In this document: positions 7,619 to 16,150 of the stretch, one piece after another
Layout of the letters: each line of letters starts with the position of its first letter
Numbering within the stretch: the stretch's first letter is position 1
Origin: Azonexus sp. R2A61
GTDB taxonomy: Bacteria; Pseudomonadota; Gammaproteobacteria; Burkholderiales; Rhodocyclaceae
Direction of reading: 5' to 3'
Length of the DNA stretch: 64,000 nucleotides
NCBI RefSeq assembly: GCF_021401135.1
Contig: NZ_JACBFO010000001.1
Location: 434,001 to 498,000, forward strand
The notes under the pieces: model-generated
The model's input: the letters and a program-made list of their open reading frames with translations, nothing else
Databases searched by the model: none
What the model was told of the DNA's origin: nothing
Made by a program: the position numbers and the translations under genes

Positions 7619-9118
7619 TCAGCCGTGATGGTGCGGATGCTGGCCGACATGGTGGGTTTCCGCCGCCGCGCGGTGATGCAGCGCCTCGTGGATGTCCTCG
7701 ACCGGCGTCGGCCGGCCGACCCACTGCGGCAGCAGCGAGCCGGCGATCATCCCGGACAGGCTGACGGCGAGGCCGATCAGTTGCGGCGGCACCAGGCTGG
7801 CCTCGCCGACCAGGAACTCGATCAGCAGCCACGAGGCAACGCCGCCGATGGTGGCGAACAGCGCTCCCTGCGTGGTGGCGCGCGTCCAGAAGGCGCCGAG
7901 GAAGAGCGGTACGAAAGCACCGGCCAGCGTCACCTTGTAGGCGTTCTCGACCATGTGGAAGATGCTCGATTCCGAATTCAGCGCAAAGGCCAGCACCGCC
8001 GCCGTGAAGCAGACGATGGTGATGCGCATGACGCGCAGGAACTCGCGGTCGCCCATGTGCGGCAGGAAGCCGCGGACGATGTTCTCGGCGAAGGCGACCG
8101 ATGGCGCCAGCAGCGTTGCCGACGAACAGCTCATGATCGCCGCCAGCACGGCGCCGAAGAAGATGGCCTGGGCGAATACCGGCGTATGTTCGAGGACCAG
8201 CGTCGGCAGCACCAGTTGCGTGTCCTGGGCCATCAGCGCGTGGTATTGCTCGGGGTTGATCAGTGTTGCCGAGTAGGCGATGAACATCGGCACGAAGGTG
8301 AAGCAGAAGTAGATCGTCGCGCCGATGATCGATCCCCACAGCGCGATCGTCGCGGTACGGGCCGAGGTGATGCGCTGGAACACGTCCTGTTGCGGGATCG
8401 AGCCGAGCATCATGGTCATGCCGGCGCCGAGGAAGGCGATCCATTGCCAGAGGTCCGCTTCCGGGAAGAACTGGAGCTTGCCGGCCGCCGCCGCGTGTTC
8501 GATGACCGGCATGACGCCGCCGGTCTGGCCGGAAATCAGCCAGCCGATGAACAGCATGCCGCCGATGATCACGCCCATCTGCACGAAGTCGAGGATGGCG
8601 ACCGACAGCATGCCGCCGAGCGTGGTGTAGGTGAGCACGATCAGTGCGCCGAGCACCATCCCGGCTTCCTGGCTGATCGCGCCGCTGGTGACGACGCTGA
8701 AGATCAGCCCGAGCGCCTTGATCTGGGCGGCGACCCAGCCGAGGTAGGCGAGCACGATGCAGATCGTCGTCAGCACCTCGACCGTCCGGTTGTAGCGCAG
8801 CCGGAAATAGTCGCCCAGGGTCAGCACGTTGAGTTTGTACAGTTTGCGCGAGAAGAAGATGCCGCCGATGATCAGGCACAGCGAGGCGCCGAAAGGATCG
8901 GCGACGACGCCGCGCAGGCCTTCCTTCACGAAGGTCGACGAAACGCCGAAGATGGCTTCGGCGCCGAACCAGGTGGCGAACACGGTGGCGGTGACCACCG
9001 GCAGCGGCAGGTGGCGGCCGGCGACGGCGAAGTCCTTGGTGCTATGTACGCGTGTAGCGGCAAGCAGACCGATGCCGATGGAAACGAGCAGGTAGAGGGC
9101 AACGAACCAGATCAGCAT
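7619..9118 (-). CDS. Sodium:solute symporter (SSS family) with His-rich tail
   Basis: A 499-residue secondary transporter with about 13 membrane segments. SSS features include TKDFAVAGRHLPLP after TM1, ATWFGAEAIFG, LTYTTLGGMLSVAILDFVQM and AAIMSCSSATLLAPSV. It would import a solute with sodium; members of this subgroup take up organic acids, amino acids or similar compounds and the substrate cannot be read here. The last 20 residues hold eight histidines (ending in HHVGQHPHHHG), a possible metal-binding tail. It stands alone, 42 nt upstream of the pseudouridine synthase stop region. Confidence 0.88.
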   Translation of the reverse strand: MLIWFVALYLLVSIGIGLLAATRVHSTKDFAVAGRHLPLPVVTATVFATWFGAEAIFGVSSTFVKEGLRGVVADPFGASLCLIIGGIFFSRKLYKLNVLTLGDYFRLRYNRTVEVLTTICIVLAYLGWVAAQIKALGLIFSVVTSGAISQEAGMVLGALIVLTYTTLGGMLSVAILDFVQMGVIIGGMLFIGWLISGQTGGVMPVIEHAAAAGKLQFFPEADLWQWIAFLGAGMTMMLGSIPQQDVFQRITSARTATIALWGSIIGATIYFCFTFVPMFIAYSATLINPEQYHALMAQDTQLVLPTLVLEHTPVFAQAIFFGAVLAAIMSCSSATLLAPSVAFAENIVRGFLPHMGDREFLRVMRITIVCFTAAVLAFALNSESSIFHMVENAYKVTLAGAFVPLFLGAFWTRATTQGALFATIGGVASWLLIEFLVGEASLVPPQLIGLAVSLSGMIAGSLLPQWVGRPTPVEDIHEALHHRAAAETHHVGQHPHHHG

Positions 9119-9160
9119 GGTGGGTGTCCGCCCGCGGGCAAGGGGTTGTAAACGCGCGGA

Positions 9161-9850
9161 TTATAAGGGTATTGGCGGTTGTTGCGCCGCAGCAGCCGGG
9201 GAAAAAGGCGGCGGGCTGGAAATTTCGAGGCGGGCTGCGGTCGACGGGTGGATGAAGGCAATTTTTGCCGCATGCAGCAGCAGGCGTTCGGCTCGGGTGG
9301 TTGCCTCGCCGCCGTACAGGTCGTCGCCGAGGATGGGATGGCCGAGCGAGGCCAGGTGCACGCGCAATTGATGCGAACGGCCGGTGACCGGTTCCAGTTC
9401 GACCAGCGTGCATTGCCGCGCCGGACAGCGCTCCAGGATGCGGAAACGGGTCAGCGACGGCTTGCCGATGCTGTGGTCGACTTTCTGCCGGGGGCGATTC
9501 GGCCAGTCGCAGATCAGCGGCAGGTCGATCTCCCCGGCCTCGACGGCCGGCAGGCCGTCGACCACCGCGATGTAGCGCTTGTCCACCAGTCGCTCGCGAA
9601 ACAGCCGGGACAGTTCGCTGTGCATCGCCTTGCCGCGCGCCAGCACCAGCAGGCCGGAGGTGGACATGTCGAGCCGGTGCACGGCGAGTGCGTCGGGATA
9701 AGCGACCTGGACGCGCGACAGCAGGCAATCCTGCTTGTCGTCGCCGCGGCCGGGCACCGACAGCAGGCCGGACGGCTTGTCGACGATCAGCAGGTCGGCG
9801 TCGACATGGCGGATCGCCGGTTGCTCCGGGGGCGGCAGGTAGGCGCTCAT
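9161..9850 (-). CDS. RluA-family pseudouridine synthase
   Basis: A 229-residue single-domain pseudouridine synthase without an S4 domain. The catalytic motif is HRLDMSTSGLL (Asp near residue 64), with DLLIVDKPSGLLSVPG upstream and GRSHQLRVHLASLGHPILGDDLYG downstream. Size and motifs fit RluA itself (23S rRNA U746 and tRNA U32), though RluA paralogues cannot be excluded. ATG 9850 overlaps the stop of the small upstream gene as ATGA, which fixes the start. A TGCGGTCGAC copy lies in the C-terminal codons (9236-9245). Confidence 0.88.
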   Translation of the reverse strand: MSAYLPPPEQPAIRHVDADLLIVDKPSGLLSVPGRGDDKQDCLLSRVQVAYPDALAVHRLDMSTSGLLVLARGKAMHSELSRLFRERLVDKRYIAVVDGLPAVEAGEIDLPLICDWPNRPRQKVDHSIGKPSLTRFRILERCPARQCTLVELEPVTGRSHQLRVHLASLGHPILGDDLYGGEATTRAERLLLHAAKIAFIHPSTAARLEISSPPPFSPAAAAQQPPIPL

Positions 9851-10047
9851 CGCCGCCGTTCGTCCGGGATGCTGCAGCGGGCGTCGCGATAGGCAAAGCT
9901 GACCCGCGTCCAGCCCTTGCCGGGGCTGGTCTGGCTGCATACCCGCGTGTCGTCGCGTTGCCCGGCCCACCAGTACCATGGGGCCGGGGCGCCGGCGGCA
10001 AGGCCGCTGGCCAGTAACAGGAGCAATGCGGTCAGGCGATTGAACAT
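9847..10047 (-). CDS. Small exported protein, coupled to the pseudouridine synthase
   Basis: A 66-residue product with a signal peptide (MFNRLTALLLLLASGLAAGA) and a short tryptophan-rich mature part (APWYWWAGQRDD) containing two cysteines. No family is recognised. Its stop overlaps the start of the RluA-type gene (ATGA). The start at 10047 lies only 9 nt from the LexA box at 10057-10076, so its transcription may be DNA-damage controlled. An upstream in-frame extension to 10182 would run through that operator and is rejected. Confidence 0.6.
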   Translation of the reverse strand: MFNRLTALLLLLASGLAAGAPAPWYWWAGQRDDTRVCSQTSPGKGWTRVSFAYRDARCSIPDERRR

Positions 10048-10076
10048 CGGTCGGAATACTGTATAGTTGTCCAGTA
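10040..10076 (+). promoter_or_regulatory. recA promoter with overlapping LexA (SOS) box
   Basis: TTGAAC (10040-10045), a 16-nt spacer and TATAGT (10062-10067) form a sigma-70 type promoter reading towards recA. TACTGTATAGTTGTCCAGTA at 10057-10076 matches the E. coli LexA consensus (CTG-N10-CAG with TACTGTATA) and covers the -10. Binding would block recA and the divergent small gene. The recA leader would then be about 175 nt long. Confidence 0.8.
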
Positions 10077-10250
10077 TGTGATGACGGGTCGGCGGGGTGC
10101 GAAGCATATACCGATCGGCACGCAATCTTCCGTAAAATCGGGAGTTGCCAATGGCATATTGTCGATGGGCGACATCTGTCATGCCAAAAGCAACTTCTGT
10201 TCCATCATTTGGCCATGTGCCATAATCCGCTCAACGTTTCGAGGTAAATC

Positions 10251-11279
10251 ATGGACGACAACAAGGCAAAGGCGCTCGCCGCAGCGCTGCAACAGATCGA
10301 AAAGCAGTTCGGCAAGGGCTCCATCATGAAGATGGGCGATGCCGAGATCGACGAAGGGCTGCAGGTCGTATCGACCGGCTCGCTCGGTCTGGACATCGCG
10401 CTGGGCGTCGGCGGTCTGCCGCGCGGCCGTGTCGTCGAGATCTACGGTCCGGAATCCTCGGGCAAGACCACGCTCTGTCTGCAGGTCGTCGCCGAAATGC
10501 AGAAGCTCGGCGGTACCGCCGCCTTCATCGACGCCGAACACGCGCTCGATCCGCAATATGCGCAGAAGCTCGGGGTCAACGTCGGCGATCTGCTGATTTC
10601 GCAGCCGGATACCGGCGAGCAGGCGCTGGAAATCGCCGACATGCTGGTCCGTTCCGGCTCGGTCGACATCATCGTCGTCGACTCGGTCGCCGCGCTGACG
10701 CCGCGCGCCGAAATCGAAGGCGAGATGGGCGACCAGATGGTCGGCCTGCACGCCCGCCTGATGTCGCAGGCGCTGCGCAAGCTGACCGCCAACATCAAGA
10801 AGACCAACACGCTGGTCATCTTCATCAACCAGATCCGCATGAAGATCGGCGTCATGTTCGGTTCGCCGGAAACCACCACCGGCGGCAACGCGCTGAAGTT
10901 CTACGCCTCGGTGCGCATGGATATCCGGCGCATCGGCGGCATCAAGAAGGGCGACGAGGTGATCGGCAACGAAACCAAGGTCAAGGTCGTCAAGAACAAG
11001 GTGTCGCCGCCGTTCCGCGAAGCCATCTTCGACATCCTGTACGGCGAGGGCATCTCGCGCGAAGGCGAGATCGTCGAGATGGGGGTCGCCCACAAGCTGA
11101 TCGACAAGTCCGGGGCCTGGTATGCCTACAACGGCGAGAAGATCGGCCAGGGCAAGGACAACGCCCGCGAATTCCTCCGGTCGCACCCGGAAATCGCCCA
11201 GGAGCTTGAAGCCAAGATCCGCGAGGCGGCTGCGACCACCGTCATCAAGCCGACCAAGTCGGCGCCGGCGAGTGCCTGA
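10251..11279 (+). CDS. recA: Recombinase RecA
   Basis: A 342-residue RecA. Visible motifs are Walker [10 protein letters not shown], the catalytic region ALDPQYA, Walker [11 protein letters not shown], loop L1 [18 protein letters not shown] and loop L2 [20 protein letters not shown]. It forms the ATP-dependent filament on single-stranded DNA for recombination and stimulates LexA self-cleavage. The SOS promoter lies upstream at 10040-10076. The recX start overlaps its end by 8 nt. Length and sequence are entirely typical of proteobacteria. Confidence 0.99.
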   Translation: MDDNKAKALAAALQQIEKQFGKGSIMKMGDAEIDEGLQVVSTGSLGLDIALGVGGLPRGRVVEIYGPESSGKTTLCLQVVAEMQKLGGTAAFIDAEHALDPQYAQKLGVNVGDLLISQPDTGEQALEIADMLVRSGSVDIIVVDSVAALTPRAEIEGEMGDQMVGLHARLMSQALRKLTANIKKTNTLVIFINQIRMKIGVMFGSPETTTGGNALKFYASVRMDIRRIGGIKKGDEVIGNETKVKVVKNKVSPPFREAIFDILYGEGISREGEIVEMGVAHKLIDKSGAWYAYNGEKIGQGKDNAREFLRSHPEIAQELEAKIREAAATTVIKPTKSAPASA

Positions 11280-11706
11280 CCTGCGGGTCCGCGCGCTGCA
11301 GTTGTTGGCCCGGCGCGATCACAGCCGGGCCGAACTGCGTGCCAAACTGGCCGTCCATGCCGAGTCGGCCGATGAAGTCGAGTCCGTACTCGATACCCTG
11401 CAGGCCGAGCGCCTGCTCTCCGATCATCGTTATGCCAGCCAGCGCGTCGCGGCACGCGCCGGCCGCTACGGCAATGCCCGGTTGCGTCTGGAACTGAAGC
11501 AGCAGGGTGTGGCCGAGGAAGACATCGACGCCGCCCTGCCGGAAGCCGGCGACGAGGTCGAACGCTGCCGTTCGATCTGGGCAAAAAAGTTCGGTCAGCC
11601 GCCGTTGACCGCAGAAGCGCGTGCAAAACAGATGCGTTTCCTGCAGTATCGCGGCTTTTCCGCAGACGCCATCCGCCAGACACTGCGTGGAGCCGAAGAC
11701 GAATGA
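11272..11706 (+). CDS. recX: Regulatory protein RecX
   Basis: A 144-residue RecX with the usual three-helix repeats: [36 protein letters not shown], and the C-terminal [16 protein letters not shown]. RecX caps or inhibits RecA filaments. The GTG at 11272 overlaps the recA stop and gives the standard RecX length; an open extension further upstream lies inside recA in another frame. It ends in an ATGA overlap with lptB, so recA-recX-lptB are arranged for co-translation. Confidence 0.93.
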   Translation: MPDLRVRALQLLARRDHSRAELRAKLAVHAESADEVESVLDTLQAERLLSDHRYASQRVAARAGRYGNARLRLELKQQGVAEEDIDAALPEAGDEVERCRSIWAKKFGQPPLTAEARAKQMRFLQYRGFSADAIRQTLRGAEDE

Positions 11707-12437
11707 CCCTGCCGCCAGCCACCCTGACCGCCAGCCACCTGAAGAAACGCTATAAATCGCGTACCGTCGTCGAGGACGTTTCGTTCGCCGTCAAATCCGG
11801 CGAGGTGGTCGGGCTGCTCGGACCCAACGGCGCCGGCAAGACCACCTGTTTCTACATGATCGTCGGCCTGGTTGCCGCTGACGGCGGCGATGTGCACATC
11901 GACGACGAGCGGCTGACCCATCAACCGATCCACGCCCGGGCGCGCCTCGGCCTGTCCTACCTGCCGCAGGAAGCGTCGGTGTTCCGCAAGCTCAACGTCG
12001 AGGAAAACATCCTCGCCGTGCTCGAACTGCTCGGCCTGCCCAAGAGCGAACTGCAGGAACGTCTGGAAACCCTGCTCAGCGAACTGCACATCGGCCATGT
12101 CCGGCATGTCAATGCGGCGGCGCTGTCGGGCGGCGAGCGGCGGCGCGTCGAAATCGCCCGTGCCCTGGCCACCGATCCGCGTTTCATCCTGCTCGACGAA
12201 CCGTTTGCCGGGGTCGACCCGATTGCCGTGCTGGAAATCCAGAAGATCATCCGCTTCCTCAAGGAGCGCGGCATCGGTGTGCTGATCACCGATCACAACG
12301 TGCGCGAGACGCTCGGCATCTGCGATCACGCCTGGATCATCAATGCCGGCAAAGTCCTGGCGGCTGGACGGCCGGACGAAATCGTCGATAATGAAAGCGT
12401 ACGCAGGGTTTATCTCGGCGAGAACTTCAAGCTCTGA
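11703..12437 (+). CDS. lptB: LPS export ABC transporter ATPase LptB
   Basis: A 244-residue ATPase with Walker [12 protein letters not shown]-loop [11 protein letters not shown] (the LptB-specific form), signature LSGGERRR, Walker [14 protein letters not shown] and H-loop ITDHNV. LptB drives lipopolysaccharide extraction from the inner membrane with LptFG and LptC. The usual upstream partners lptC and lptA are missing here; the gene instead overlaps recX (ATGA). rpoN follows after 24 nt, the common lptB-rpoN order. Confidence 0.97.
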   Translation: MTLPPATLTASHLKKRYKSRTVVEDVSFAVKSGEVVGLLGPNGAGKTTCFYMIVGLVAADGGDVHIDDERLTHQPIHARARLGLSYLPQEASVFRKLNVEENILAVLELLGLPKSELQERLETLLSELHIGHVRHVNAAALSGGERRRVEIARALATDPRFILLDEPFAGVDPIAVLEIQKIIRFLKERGIGVLITDHNVRETLGICDHAWIINAGKVLAAGRPDEIVDNESVRRVYLGENFKL

Positions 12438-12461
12438 CCGGGCAGCAAAACGACCCCACCG

Positions 12462-13928
12462 ATGAAACCGGCACTCCAGCTCAAACTTTCCCAGCACCTC
12501 GCCCTGACGCCTCAGCTGCAGCAGTCGATCAAGCTGTTGCAGTTGTCGACCGTCGAAATGCAGCAGGAAATCGAGCGTTACCTGCTCGAGAACCCGATGC
12601 TGGAGCGGGAAGACGACAACGGCGGCGAATCCTTCTCGTCGGCCCAGCAGTTCGACTCGCCGGCCAGCAACAACGAACGCGAGCGCGAGCGTGAGGAGCC
12701 GACCGGTGCCCAGGCCGACGATCGCGATGGCGAAGCCCCGGCGACGCCATCCGAAATCGATGACGACCGGTGGACCAGCGATGCCGGCACGTACAGCGGT
12801 GCCGGGCGTGACGATGACGACGACAGCGACGCGCACGACACCCACGCGGCCAACGTCAGTCTGCGCGAACATCTTGGCTGGCAGCTCGGCATGACGCAGA
12901 TGTCGGAGCGCGACCGCAGCCTGGTGCGCTTCCTGATCGAAGCGCTGGACGACGACGGCTACCTGTCGACGCCGCTGCTCGAACTGTGGGAAACCCTGCC
13001 GCCCGAGTACGAGATCGAGCCGGAAGAGCTGGAAATCGCCCTGCGCCATATCCAGAATTTCGATCCTACCGGTATCGGTGCGCGCAACTTGCAGGAATGC
13101 CTGCTACTGCAGCTGAAGGCGCTGAACGACGAAATCGACGGGCCGCTGGCCATGGTCATCGTCGACAAGCACCTCGAACTCCTGGCGGCCCGCGATTTCA
13201 CCAAGATCAAGCGGCTCACCGGCTGCGACGACGAAGACCTGAAAGCCGCCCAGGCCCTGATCACCAGCCTCAATCCGCGGCCGGCGGCCGGTTATGCCCA
13301 GCTCGATGCACGCTACATCACGCCCGACGTGATCGTGAAGAAGCTGAAAGGCAAATGGACCGCCTACATCAATCCGGACGCCTATCCCCGTCTGCGCATC
13401 AACCGCCTGTATGCCGACATCCTGGCCAAACAGCGGCGCGGCAACGGCAACCTGTCGGCCCAGCTGCAGGAAGCGCGCTGGCTGATCAAGAATGTCCAGC
13501 AACGTTTCGACACCATCCACCGCGTGACGCAGGCCATCGTCGATCGCCAGCGCCAGTTCTTCGAGCACGGCGAAGTCGCCATGCGGCCGCTGGTGCTGCG
13601 CGAGATTGCCGACATCCTCGGCCTGCATGAATCGACCGTGTCGCGGGTGACCAGCCAGAAATACATGGCCACGCCGCGCGGCATCTTCGAACTGAAGTAT
13701 TTCTTCGGCAGTCATGTCGCCACCGATACCGGTGGCGCCTGTTCCGCCACTGCCATCCGGGCGTTGATCAAGCAGTTGATCGCCGCCGAGGACGGCAAGA
13801 AACCCTTGTCGGATAGTCAATTATCCGAAATACTAGGCCAGCAGGGAATCGTGGTTGCCCGACGCACGGTTGCCAAATACCGTGAATCGCTCAACATCCC
13901 GCCGGTCAATTTACGTAAGACCCTGTAG
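12462..13928 (+). CDS. rpoN: RNA polymerase sigma-54 factor RpoN
   Basis: A 488-residue sigma-54. The N-terminal glutamine-rich activator region (LTPQLQQSIKLLQLS) is followed by an acidic linker (about residues 50-130), the core-binding domain, a helix-turn-helix (LGLHESTVSRVTSQK) and the RpoN box ARRTVAKYRESL. It directs transcription of nitrogen, motility and other enhancer-dependent genes. hpf and ptsN follow in the standard order. Confidence 0.98.
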   Translation: MKPALQLKLSQHLALTPQLQQSIKLLQLSTVEMQQEIERYLLENPMLEREDDNGGESFSSAQQFDSPASNNEREREREEPTGAQADDRDGEAPATPSEIDDDRWTSDAGTYSGAGRDDDDDSDAHDTHAANVSLREHLGWQLGMTQMSERDRSLVRFLIEALDDDGYLSTPLLELWETLPPEYEIEPEELEIALRHIQNFDPTGIGARNLQECLLLQLKALNDEIDGPLAMVIVDKHLELLAARDFTKIKRLTGCDDEDLKAAQALITSLNPRPAAGYAQLDARYITPDVIVKKLKGKWTAYINPDAYPRLRINRLYADILAKQRRGNGNLSAQLQEARWLIKNVQQRFDTIHRVTQAIVDRQRQFFEHGEVAMRPLVLREIADILGLHESTVSRVTSQKYMATPRGIFELKYFFGSHVATDTGGACSATAIRALIKQLIAAEDGKKPLSDSQLSEILGQQGIVVARRTVAKYRESLNIPPVNLRKTL

Positions 13929-13942
13929 AGAGAGGAGAAAAA

Positions 13943-14266
13943 ATGAACCTGCAGATCAGTGGCCACCATATCGAAGTTACCCCGGCACTCCGCGAGTATG
14001 TCGAGAGCAAGCTGGATCCTGTGCTGCGCCACTTCGACAAGGTAACTGGGGTCAACGTCGTGTTGTCCGTCGAAAAGCTCAAGCAGCAGGCCGAAGTCAC
14101 CGTGCATGTGCCGGGCAAGGACCTGCATGTCGAGGAAGCGGCCGACGACCTGTATGCCGCCATCGACGCCATGTTCGACAAGTTGGACCGCCAGGTCCAG
14201 AAGCACAAGCAGAAGCTTCAGGACCACCACCGCGGCGACAAGGCAGCGAATCACATCGCCGATTGA
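13943..14266 (+). CDS. hpf: Ribosome hibernation-promoting factor (HPF/RaiA family)
   Basis: A 107-residue short-type HPF beginning MNLQISGHHIEVTPALREYV, with the conserved basic face around HKQKLQDHHRG. It binds the 30S A and P sites and promotes 100S ribosome dimers in stationary phase. A strong GAGAGGAG site lies just before the ATG. It sits 14 nt after rpoN, with an intrinsic terminator immediately downstream at 14277. Confidence 0.95.
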   Translation: MNLQISGHHIEVTPALREYVESKLDPVLRHFDKVTGVNVVLSVEKLKQQAEVTVHVPGKDLHVEEAADDLYAAIDAMFDKLDRQVQKHKQKLQDHHRGDKAANHIAD

Positions 14267-14276
14267 TTGCCGTTCG

Positions 14277-14302
14277 GGGACAGCCTTTGGGCTGTCCCTT
14301 TT
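14277..14302 (+). terminator. Intrinsic terminator between hpf and ptsN
   Basis: GGGACAGCC (14277-14285), loop TTTG and GGCTGTCCC (14290-14298) form a perfect 9-bp GC-rich stem followed by TTTT. It should end or attenuate rpoN-hpf transcription before ptsN-hprK, making their expression partly separate. Confidence 0.85.
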
Positions 14303-14317
14303 CGCATCCATTTCCCC

Positions 14318-14764
14318 ATGAACCCACTCATCAACATTCTGTCCGTCGAACAGGTGCTTCTCGACCTGGACGCCGGCAGCAAGAAACGGGTTTTCGAGCA
14401 GGCCGGCATGCTTTTCGAAGCACGTCTCGGCGTTGCCCGTTCCGTCATTTTCGATAGCCTGTTCGCGCGCGAAAAGCTTGGTTCGACCGGGCTGGGCCAG
14501 GGCGTTGCCATTCCGCATGGCCGCATCAAGGGCCTCAAGCAGGCTGCCGGTGCCGTCATTCGCCTGGCGTCGCCGATTCCCTTCGATTCGCCGGACGGGC
14601 GTCCGGTCACGCTGTTGTTCGTGTTGCTGGTGCCGGAACAGGCGACCGAGGAACATCTGCAGATTCTTTCCGAGCTGGCCCAGCGCTTTTCCGACCGCAA
14701 TTTCCGGGAATCCCTGCAGGCCGCACCCGATGCCGACTCGGTGATCGCCCTGTTCAAGGCCTGA
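14318..14764 (+). CDS. ptsN: Nitrogen-regulatory PTS protein EIIA-Ntr
   Basis: A 148-residue PTS EIIA type-2 domain; the phosphorylated histidine is His67 in GVAIPHGRIKG. It receives phosphate from HPr and regulates nitrogen and potassium physiology by protein contacts rather than by transport. The start MNPLINILS at 14318 follows the terminator hairpin and removes a 17-residue extension that would be encoded by the hairpin itself. The EI and HPr that would feed it lie at 57.4-59.5 kb; hprK follows after 9 nt. Confidence 0.95.
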   Translation: MNPLINILSVEQVLLDLDAGSKKRVFEQAGMLFEARLGVARSVIFDSLFAREKLGSTGLGQGVAIPHGRIKGLKQAAGAVIRLASPIPFDSPDGRPVTLLFVLLVPEQATEEHLQILSELAQRFSDRNFRESLQAAPDADSVIALFKA

Positions 14765-14773
14765 GTCTCGCCC

Positions 14774-15709
14774 GTGCGCCACATCAGCCTGCAGCAGCTG
14801 TTCGAGGATAACCGCGAGAAACTGCTGCTGACCTGCCTGTCTGGCGATCCTGCCGGGCGACGTATCGAGCTCAGGGTGGCCAGTACCTACGGGGCCGACG
14901 TCGTCGGGCACATCAACATCATCCACCCCGAACGCCTGCAGGTCATGGGGCTTGCCGAATACGAGTGGGCGACACGGATCGGCGAACGCCGGTTCTCCCA
15001 GTTGTTTTCCGATCTGCTGGCCGCCAATACGCCGGCCGTGATCATTGCCGACGGACTCAAGCCTCCTGAAGTGCTGGTCGACGCATGCCGGGCGGCCGGG
15101 ACGCCCTTGATCCAGTCGCCCAAGCCCTGCTCGGCGGTGATCGACTACCTGCGCATCTACCTGTCGGCGCGTCTGGCGGATACTGTCAACCTGCATGGTG
15201 TGTTCATGGACGTGCTCGGCATGGGCGTGCTGATTACCGGCGATTCCGGGGTCGGCAAGTCGGAACTCGCACTGGAACTGATTTCCCGCGGCCATGGCCT
15301 GGTGGCCGACGACGTCGTCGAAATGGCCCGGATAGCGCCAACCACCGTCGAAGGCCGTTGTCCCGGGATGTTGCGGGATTTTCTCGAAGTACGCGGCCTG
15401 GGCCTGCTGAACATTCGCACCATCTTCGGCGAGACCGCTTCCCGCCGGAAGATGAAGCTGAAGTTGATCGTCCATCTGCAGCGGGTCACCACCGCACCCG
15501 ATGCGCCCCGTCTGCCGCTCGATGCGCAGACCCAGGAAATCCTCGGCGTGCCGGTCCGCAAGGTGGTGATCCCGGTTGCCGCCGGCCGCAATCTGGCCGT
15601 GTTGCTCGAAGCGGCAGTGCGCAACACCATCCTGCAGTTGCGTGGCATCGACAGCATGCAGGATTTTGTCGACCGCCAGCAGCGTATGATGCTCGACGAG
15701 GATGCATAA
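14774..15709 (+). CDS. hprK: HPr kinase/phosphorylase
   Basis: A 311-residue bifunctional enzyme that phosphorylates and dephosphorylates Ser46 of HPr. The P-loop is GDSGVGKSELAL (about residue 154), preceded by the HGVFMDVLGMGVL stretch and followed by ADDVVEM and the HprK signature EVRGLGLLNIRTIFG. It starts with GTG at 14774. The target serine is present in the HPr encoded at 59182-59451 (AKSIMGVMML). In betaproteobacteria it works in a regulatory, non-sugar PTS. Confidence 0.95.
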   Translation: MRHISLQQLFEDNREKLLLTCLSGDPAGRRIELRVASTYGADVVGHINIIHPERLQVMGLAEYEWATRIGERRFSQLFSDLLAANTPAVIIADGLKPPEVLVDACRAAGTPLIQSPKPCSAVIDYLRIYLSARLADTVNLHGVFMDVLGMGVLITGDSGVGKSELALELISRGHGLVADDVVEMARIAPTTVEGRCPGMLRDFLEVRGLGLLNIRTIFGETASRRKMKLKLIVHLQRVTTAPDAPRLPLDAQTQEILGVPVRKVVIPVAAGRNLAVLLEAAVRNTILQLRGIDSMQDFVDRQQRMMLDEDA

Positions 15710-15742
15710 GGCATTCCCGATGACTCTCAACTGGAGATTGGT

Positions 15743-16093
15743 ATGAGCAAATACGTCGTGATGTTGATCGCTGCGCTGATTGGCAATGCCGCCATGGCCG
15801 CGGATGATTGCGAAGCCCGGGCCGCCGAGAAGAAACTGGCCGGTGCGGCCAAAACCTCGTTCCTGAAGAAGTGCCAGGCCGACGCTCCCGCAGCCGGCAA
15901 CGACTGTGAAGCGAAGGCGGACGGCAAGAAACTGGCCGGTGCCGCGCGCAACAGCTTCGTCAAGAAATGCACGGCCGATGCCGGCAAGGCTTCGGCAGCG
16001 GCAGGCTGTGAAACCACGGCTGCCGAGAAGAAGCTGGCCGGCGCGGCAAAGAACAGTTTCGTGAAGAAGTGCGTGGCCGACGCGGCAAAATAA
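15743..16093 (+). CDS. PsiF-repeat periplasmic protein
   Basis: A 116-residue protein with a signal peptide (MSKYVVMLIAALIGNAAMA) and three PsiF-type repeats of the form C(E)...KKLAGAA(K/R)xSF(V/L)KKC, starting near residues 23, 54 and 83. Each repeat carries a cysteine at both ends. PsiF is induced by phosphate starvation in E. coli but its function is unknown. GGAG lies upstream of the ATG. It faces the cyclase gene, sharing a hairpin terminator. Confidence 0.88.
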   Translation: MSKYVVMLIAALIGNAAMAADDCEARAAEKKLAGAAKTSFLKKCQADAPAAGNDCEAKADGKKLAGAARNSFVKKCTADAGKASAAAGCETTAAEKKLAGAAKNSFVKKCVADAAK

Positions 16094-16105
16094 GCCGGAA
16101 TTGCG

Positions 16106-16148
16106 GGTCGACCGCAGCAGGATGGCCGTCTTCGGACGGCCATCCTGC
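16106..16148. terminator. Bidirectional hairpin with an iterated-palindrome half-site
   Basis: GCAGGATGGCCGTC (16117-16130), a TTCG tetraloop and its perfect complement (16135-16148) form a 14-bp stem between convergent genes, 2 nt from the cyclase stop. The arm is abutted on the left by GGTCGACCGCA (16106-16116), one of the window-wide palindrome half-sites. Confidence 0.75.
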
Positions 16149-16150
16149 GT

